DNA from: Spirogloea muscicola
Taxonomy: Eukaryota; Streptophyta; Zygnematophyceae; Spirogloeales; Spirogloeaceae
NCBI GenBank assembly: GCA_009602725.1
Contig: WELB01000239.1
Coordinates: 43,125 to 71,095 of the forward strand
Length of the DNA: 27,971 nt
Direction: 5' to 3'
Position 1 is the first letter of the stretch; every line of letters begins with the position of its first letter. Position numbers and translations under genes: made by a program. Of this stretch, positions 23,181-27,971 are shown in pieces. Under the pieces are notes generated by a model, which searched no databases, was not told the DNA's origin, and saw only the letters and a program-made list of their open reading frames with translations.

Positions 23181-24595
23181 AAAATTTCTCCTTGCCTTGG
23201 CCTCTCCCAGCCACCAGTTAATCTGGCCGCGCTTGTTGTTTTCTTGGCCAGTGTGATGCTTCTATCCCCCTTTGTCAAGTCACTCAGGCAAATGCTTTTT
23301 TGCAATCACACCCCCGGAGAACTTCCCTCCCTCCCTGTACCCTTTACCAGACTGGTTCTTGGAACACCCGACTTGGCAGGCGCATCATGCTCAGAGAAGA
23401 ATCCATCCAGAGCTCTATAGCTGCTGTTGAGTATTTTGGCTTGACCTGCAAACAATCATACATTAGAAGCGCTAGAAGCATGTCTAGATGTGTCATTGCG
23501 ACTGCTTTCTGGCAGCGCTCTGGCAAAGGAAGAGAAGCATACTGTCTCACTCTTTGCCCGATTCCCGGCAGGCCGTTCACTTCAAAGGGGCAGAGCTGTC
23601 CAGCCTGTTGGGCCGCCTCCTTACCGACTCCCACGAGTAGGCATTTGACCATTCGAACCTTGTCCATCTCTTCTCGGGCTGGCCATTCGTTCTTTTCTGG
23701 GCTGGCCAATCACAGCCATCGCCCTCTAGTGGAAGAGCCTTTCTCCTCTCACATTCGTCGCCCTGTTTGGAAAGCTTGTCCACTTGTGAGTGATAATTCC
23801 TCCCATTCGTGAAAGCCTCTCACTATCTCCAGCGGGCAGCTCCACGCCATCTCGCTCCACACTCTTGTTGCGCCTCATTGTGGGCCGGCATGCAAGCTGC
23901 CTGCCTCCTGCTTTCCTTGACCACCTCGGACGTTATTGATTCCTTTTGGGCTGGCTTTTCGAGACGACTCCCCCTTTTTAATCAAAGCAAATAACAACTT
24001 TCCCGTCAGTGGGCTTCTCCATCCTCCAATCTGGCTGCAAGCTCCTTCACTATGCAGCTGCTGACTAGGGATCATGAACACCCGTTCGAGTTAGCCACTA
24101 AGGCAGCTCTACGTGCTTCAGCGCATCCGGCCCCTTCGGACCCCTGTCCGTTCAATATGGGGCTGGACTCTCCCAGCCATCGCCCCTGTCCGAGAAGAAC
24201 TCTCTCTGGCTTGCACTTGCTAACTCCGACTTGCACTTGCTAATTCGCGGTTACTGAGAGCCCCCTTGCTGCCGGCTTCGCAATTGACATCACGCTTCTG
24301 CGCCATTCGGCCCCTCCGGAACTTGTCCATTCTTTTGGGCTGGCCTCTCATAGCCACCAGTCAATTTGGAAGCGCTGTTCTCTGGCGGCTGGCATCGTTG
24401 CTCTGAAGACCTTCTAGTCCATTAACTTTTTGTTCATCCTTTTTTCAAGGCCAATCACAGCTATCGCCCACTTCTGCAATAATTTTCCTTTCATTCTTAA
24501 TTCATTCTCTTCCTTTCATTCTTAATTTAATCTTCTTCCTGGGCTGGCCTCTCCCAGCCACCGCCCTCTTATGAAAGCGTCTTCTTCTCTTTTAT
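23181..24595 (+). repeat. LINE-family 3'-region mosaic, plus orientation
   Basis: A run of diverged repeats whose core is a 26-nt unit: GGGC-TGGC-(8 nt)-GCCA-(2 nt)-GCCC, pairing as a stem with a 2-nt bulge. Units are at 23699-23724 (perfect), 24160-24185, 24337-24362 (decayed) and 24541-24566 (perfect), with weaker matches near 23205 and 24450. Several are preceded by a second recurring segment of the type TTCGGCCCCTCCGG-AACTTGTCCATTC (24306-24332, 24126-24151, near 23650). Position 24225-24257 encodes the C-terminal signature SDLHLLIRGY plus stop. I see no intact ORF of known type. This looks like several old, nested 3' ends of one retroelement family. Confidence 0.65.
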
Positions 24596-25276
24596 TTGGG
24601 GTGGCCTTTCTCTTTCAGGGCTGGCCAATCACAGCTATCGTCCTCTATTCCTTTCACGGGGGCGTCGGAGTGGCTGAACGCTTTGCCGATCTATGAATCC
24701 CTCCGGCTCTCCGACGACCTCTTCCGGACGGCTGTCCACCACCATCTCGGCCTCCCTCCACTTTGTTTGGCTGGCATTCGACAGTGTGAATGTGGCCATC
24801 GTTCGGAGGATGAGATCTCCTTGGCAGCTCACATGCTTCGATGTGTCGAGGGAAGTGAACGTAATGCCTCTCACAATCTACTCAGAGACGCAATGTATGG
24901 CTTGGTGCGCGAGGCAGGTTATCATGCGGCCATGGAGGTGCCGGGCATCATGCCGGTACTCCAGAAGCTTGGCAGGCCTTACGTCAGGCGTCTGGATGTG
25001 GTGGCCACCCCCCGGAGTGGTGGGCCTCGTCTTCTCCTCAACGTCGTCCTCATCGACGCCTTCCAACCAGGGGCACCCACACCGACTGTGCCAGGTTGGG
25101 CGACGTATCATGCGGAGAGGAAGAAGGAGAGACACTATAACGACCACCCCCGGGGCGACCACTTCTTCCCATGCGCCATGGACATCTACGGCGGCTATGG
25201 AACGAAGTGGTCTGCCCTCCTCTATCGCCTGGCACTGCATGTTGATGCCCGCCGACGAGTCGGGCGGGTAGCTTAG
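24596..25276 (+). pseudogene. LINE C-terminal fragment with degenerate RLE domain (copy 1)
   Basis: This is the C-terminal part of a non-LTR retrotransposon ORF; the reverse transcriptase part is missing. Recognisable from ASEWLNALP, through LRLSDDLFRTAVHHHLGLPP, a zinc knuckle C-x-C-x12-H-x3-C (CECG...AAHMLRC), HNLLRDAMYGL, then the RLE-like core RRLDVVATP with 14 residues between the first Asp and the second catalytic position, and KKERHYNDHP. R2-type elements carry a C-terminal CCHC knuckle followed by an endonuclease with a (P)D-x12-14-D core, which this resembles. The second Asp of the core is Asn here (LLLNV), whereas copy 2 has LLLDV, so catalysis is probably lost. The frame stops at 25276 and the rest of the C terminus continues in another frame at 25318-25470. 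The frame upstream of about 24655 is hairpin-repeat sequence, not protein. Confidence 0.75.
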
Positions 25277-25317
25277 GCCTTTCTAGCGTCCCGCAAGCCA
25301 TCGTTGCATGTTATAGG

Positions 25318-25470
25318 ATGAGGCTATCATTGAGTCTGCAGCGCTCCCAAGCACTCGCGATTCACCAGCGTGCTGGTCGTGCGTTAGCCCAGGCTAATGG
25401 CTTCCGTGGAGGTGGTTCGGCTCCTCAGTATAGCTTGTCAGATATGCATGTGCTTACTCGGGGATATTAG
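25318..25470 (+). pseudogene. Detached C-terminal tail of LINE copy 1
   Basis: A 50-codon frame (MRLSLSLQRSQALAIHQRAG...) ends in YSLSDMHVLTRGY and a stop at 25468-25470. It is one base out of frame with the RLE fragment that stops at 25276, so a frameshift and a stop separate the two parts. The ending SD-x3-L-x-RGY recurs at 24225-24257 (+), at 26992-27024 (-), and in variant form at 26270-26302 (-). That marks it as the conserved end of the family's ORF. Confidence 0.65.
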
Positions 25471-25497
25471 CGCCCCCCTTAGCTAGCTCATTACCCA

Positions 25498-25567
25498 GTT
25501 AACAGGACATTTGTAAGGCTAGAGTTGGCCTCCCTTTCAATTTCATGCGCACCGCGCGCCTTCTCTC
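25498..25567 (+). repeat. LINE 3'-end block, copy next to a tail
   Basis: Begins 28 bases after the stop of the C-terminal tail at 25470, as expected for the start of the 3' UTR. It is about 90% identical by eye to the solo copy at 19235-19304 and shares its core (TTGGCCTCCCTTTCA, CATGCGC) with the inverted copy at 26771-26832. It runs directly into TTTCACACCCATCGCCCCC, the right half of a hairpin unit. Confidence 0.75.
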
Positions 25568-25780
25568 TTTCACACCCATCGCCCCCTTCTGGAAGGAGCT
25601 TTCCTGCCGGGCTGGCATCGCTTGTCTGAAGCCCCTCCTACCCATTCACTTTGGGCTGGCCTTTCACACCCATTGCCCAGTCTAGGGTATAGCTTCCGGT
25701 CTTCTTTCATGGCCGCCTCTTAAACCCTACTATACTCAGAATAAACATGGAGAGTCGTTTGCTTCCGGGCCAAACTCAGC
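25568..25780 (+). repeat. LINE hairpin units, plus orientation
   Basis: Holds a half unit at 25568-25590 and a full unit at 25653-25678 (GGGCTGGCC...CCCATTGCCC). The next copies to the right are in the opposite orientation, so the orientation switch lies between about 25700 and 25815. Confidence 0.6.
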
Positions 25781-25799
25781 CACTGGCGTGTTGGAGAAC

Positions 25800-26560
25800 C
25801 GAGTAGAACGTCCAGAAGGGGGCGATGGATGTGAGAAAAAAAGGAACATCTTCTCCTAGGTAAGCCCATAATTTTGAGAGGCCAGTCCAAGAAGTGAGCT
25901 CTTACACAGGGGGCGAGCGCTGAGAAAAGTCAGCCCGACGTCAATTGACAAGGTCCGAAGGGGCCAAGGGAATGCAGAGAAGTAGCTCCTCCAAAAGGGG
26001 CTATGAAAGGGAAAGAAATGGGGGCGAGGGCTAAGAAATGCCAGCCCACAAAGAGGTAGCTCCTGTATAGTAAGGCGATGGCTGTGAAAGAAGCAACTCT
26101 TCTAACGTAAAGCAAAGGCTGTGAGAGGCCAAGCCAAAGAAGAAGAAAGACACTGCCAGTAGAGGGCGATGTGTGTGATTGGCCAGCCCAGATGGAATCC
26201 ACAAGGTGCAAAGAGGCCGAAAGGCGCCACGATCACACAGCTATGCAAGAGACTACAGCGCATGGGAGCTTAGATATTTCGAGTTAGCAGCCGCAAGTCG
26301 GAGTAACTTGCAGCTGGAAAAGAGGAACCCCAACGAGACCCAGAAGTAGCAGCCAAAGTGCCGCATGCCCATAAGTGCACTGCGTGAGCCAATGAAGCCC
26401 AAAGTAGAGTAGAAAACGAAGAAAGAGTCTACCAGTAGAGGGCGACGTAGGTCTGGAGGCCAGCCCAAACGAAACAGCTCTTCAAAAGTAAGGGGTTGGA
26501 TGTGAGAGTTCAGCCCAAGAGGTTGAGGATGGTCAAAAACACGTGTAGGAGAATGAAAGT
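25800..26560 (-). repeat. LINE-family 3'-region mosaic, minus orientation
   Basis: The same hairpin units read on the minus strand: 26164-26189, 26022-26047 and 25911-25936, with weaker ones near 25822 and 26436-26470. Position 26270-26302 read in reverse encodes SDLRLLTRNI plus stop, a variant of the family C terminus. The segment downstream of it in reverse (GCGCCTTTCGGCC..., then a unit) matches the order seen at 24225-24362 on the plus strand. I see no intact ORF. Confidence 0.65.
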
Positions 26561-26574
26561 AAGCTGCACTTGGC

Positions 26575-26770
26575 GTGCAGATCATGCCTTGGCTGCTGCC
26601 TCCGGATTCCCGTCAGGGCGACGCCCTTCCGCCCTCTAGTTCTTCTGATTTGCACTTAGCGCCTCTGTCTGACGTCTTGGAGGCTAGTATCTCTCCTTCC
26701 GGCCCTCTCAGTTTTCATACCTTGTACATTCCTTGGCCTCTCACATCCATTGCCTAAAGAGCTGTTTCTT
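26575..26770 (+). repeat. Short plus-strand LINE-family segment
   Basis: Contains CCGGCCCTCTCAG...CTTGTACATTCC followed by TTGGCCTCTCACATCCATTGCC, a diverged version of the CCTCCGG/CTTGTCC segment plus hairpin unit. TCTGATTTGCACTTA before it could be a decayed SDLHL signature. It is flanked on both sides by minus-orientation pieces, showing at least one more switch of orientation. Confidence 0.5.
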
Positions 26771-26832
26771 CCAAAGAGAGAAGGCCCGCAGAGCGCATGA
26801 AATGAAAGGGAGGCCAAATTCAAGCCAATACA
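26771..26832 (-). repeat. LINE 3'-end block, inverted copy
   Basis: Read on the minus strand it contains TTGGCCTCCCTTTCA-TTTCATGCGC followed by GGGCCTTCTCTCTTT, the same core as 25498-25567 and 19235-19304. In transcript sense it lies about 160 bases after the stop of the inverted tail at 26992, versus 28 bases in the plus-strand copy. An insertion or deletion therefore separates the two 3' UTRs. Confidence 0.65.
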
Positions 26833-26991
26833 TTGTCCAGGCAGAGCCAAGTGTAAATTAAACAAGGCTACATATGACGGAGACAAAGAAAAGAAAATTT
26901 TTCGTGTATTTGAAACAAACGAAGGCCAAATGGCCGAGTACAAATGCAAGTACATCTAAAGAACTACATACTCTACAGCAAATTGACCCGC

Positions 26992-27024
26992 TCAGTAACC
27001 ACGGGTCAAAACATAAAGGTCGCT
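26992..27024 (-). pseudogene. Inverted LINE C-terminal tail remnant
   Basis: On the minus strand this encodes SDLYVLTRGY plus TGA, nearly the same as SDMHVLTRGY at 25438-25470. The open frame upstream (to 27189) does not continue as recognisable RLE protein, so the rest of this copy is lost or replaced by hairpin-unit sequence at about 27060-27190. Confidence 0.6.
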
Positions 27025-27059
27025 AATCGATGCCTGAATACTAGATGTCAGACAAAGGG

Positions 27060-27192
27060 GTCGAGGGCAAGGGCCAGCCCGAACTGAAGAAATTAGCATT
27101 TCTTCCAATGTGGGGCAACGGCTGAGAGGCCAGCTCAGATGAAGAAAGGGCTCGCCCATTGAGGATAGGGGCTGGACAAGCCAGCCCAAAAA
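27060..27192 (-). repeat. LINE hairpin units, minus orientation
   Basis: Contains reverse-strand copies of the hairpin unit: GGGGCAACGGCTGAGAGGCC followed by AGCTC near 27113, and GGGGCTGG...CCAGCCC at about 27168-27187. They abut the plus-strand coding sequence of LINE copy 2. Confidence 0.5.
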
Positions 27193-27212
27193 AGAATGAA
27201 CAAAGAACGAGA

Positions 27213-27971
27213 AGGGGGCCAGAGGAAGCCAGAGGAAGCGCTAAGAAACACGTCCAAGCGCGCTTCGCGGCCGTCGTCGACAAGGCCGCCTACACCACCG
27301 CCGTGCTGCAGCTTCCTGAGGCTGACCTGCGCGGGCGCGCGAGACTACATTCGGCCTCCTCCCCCCAGGCACTCCCCATCACTGACGCTCTGACCCTCCC
27401 AGATGAGGTGTTTCGCACTGCCGTCCACCGGCTCCTGGGGCTGCCGCCTCCATGCCTCCAGGGCGTGCGTCAATGCCAGTGTGGCGAGCGAGGGGCCAAG
27501 CCTGGCGAGCTGGCTGCTCACGTCCTGCGCTGTTCCCATGGCGGCGAGAGGACGGCGGCCCACGACCACCTCCGGGACGCGATGCACAGCATCCTGGTGG
27601 AGGCTGGCTTCGCGGTGGCAGCGGAGCACTCCGGCGTCATGCCGCTCCAGGCCAGGGCCAACGGTCTCCACGCTCGTCGCGTCGACCTGGTGGCCACCCC
27701 ACAGGCCGGCGGGCCACGTCTGCTTCTGGATGTGGTGACTACCGACGCATTTGACCGCTCCCACCCAGCCCAGTCTGCCACCAAGGCTGGGTATGCGGTC
27801 GCCTGCGCCGCTCGGGCAAAAGAGATCAAGTACGCCGACCATCCACCGGAAGACGAGTTCTTCCCGTTGGCAATTGACATCCATGGGGCACTGGGCGCTC
27901 GGTGGCTTGAGCTACTTAACCAGCTCGCCCGCCACGCAATCGCCCGTCGCTTCCATGGTGAACCGGTAGAC
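27213..27971 (+). CDS. LINE C-terminal fragment with intact RLE motif (copy 2, runs off the end)
   Basis: A continuous plus-strand frame without an in-frame stop to the window end. It reads KKHVQARFAAVVDKAAYTTAVLQL, QALPITDALTLPDEVFRTAVHRLLGLPPPCL, a zinc knuckle CQCG...AAHVLRC (C-x-C-x12-H-x3-C), HDHLRDAMHSILVEAG, the core RRVDLVATP..GGPRLLLDVV with 14 residues between the two Asp, then KEIKYADHP and EFFPLAIDIHG. By eye it is roughly half identical to copy 1 over 200 residues and keeps the Asp that copy 1 has lost. The C terminus lies beyond 27971. The reverse transcriptase is absent upstream: left of about 27200 is inverted hairpin repeat, so this copy is 5'-truncated or its body was replaced. 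No start codon is evident. Confidence 0.72.

Noticed and set aside
23699-24643. Regularly recurring hairpin units as a CRISPR-like array
   Set aside because: Spacing is irregular, units diverge, both orientations occur, and the context is eukaryotic with retroelement protein remnants.
25498-26832. Inverted 65-70 bp blocks taken as terminal inverted repeats of a DNA transposon or MITE
   Set aside because: Each block follows a LINE C-terminal tail in its own sense, a third copy lies alone at 19235, and the interior is retroelement 3' sequence, so two opposed LINE 3' ends explain it better.

Overview
The window is nuclear DNA of a green, plant-lineage eukaryote, most likely a streptophyte alga. 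The evidence is spliced genes with short GT-AG introns, an LRR-malectin receptor-like kinase (a streptophyte architecture), a TOM2A-type tetraspanin with the plant C-terminal tail, and a plant-type fused FMN phosphatase/riboflavin kinase. Species is not resolved. One assembly gap of 620 N lies at 13757-14376, and the sequence opens with 54 A.

Layout. 149-6138 (+): 15-exon LRR-malectin receptor kinase, 1049 aa, all splice phases consistent. 6897-13742 (-): about 20-exon gene for a protein of about 858 aa that I could not assign to a family; it is convergent with the kinase and divergent from the next gene across the N gap. 14377 to about 15.8 kb (+): SGF11 (ATXN7L3-like), the zinc-finger subunit of the SAGA deubiquitinase module, with its 5' end in the gap. 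17087-19057 (-): TOM2A-like tetraspanin, 6 exons, 306 aa. 19752-22894 (+): FMN hydrolase/riboflavin kinase, 10 exons, 431 aa, apparently with two GC-AG introns. From about 23.2 kb to the end there are no host genes that I can see. This stretch is a mosaic of decayed copies of one non-LTR retrotransposon (LINE) family. It includes two copies of a C-terminal zinc knuckle plus restriction-like endonuclease (RLE) region, several copies of the family's C-terminal peptide signature on both strands, and many copies of a 26-nt bulged-hairpin unit.

The five genes have no evident joint pathway: cell-surface signalling, an unknown function, chromatin/transcription, membrane organisation and flavin cofactor synthesis. 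The linking feature is the LINE family. A roughly 70-bp piece of its presumed 3' UTR also sits alone between the divergent tetraspanin and FMN/riboflavin kinase genes. The most novel-looking items are the LINE family with its conserved hairpin, the unassigned multi-exon protein, and the GC-AG introns.
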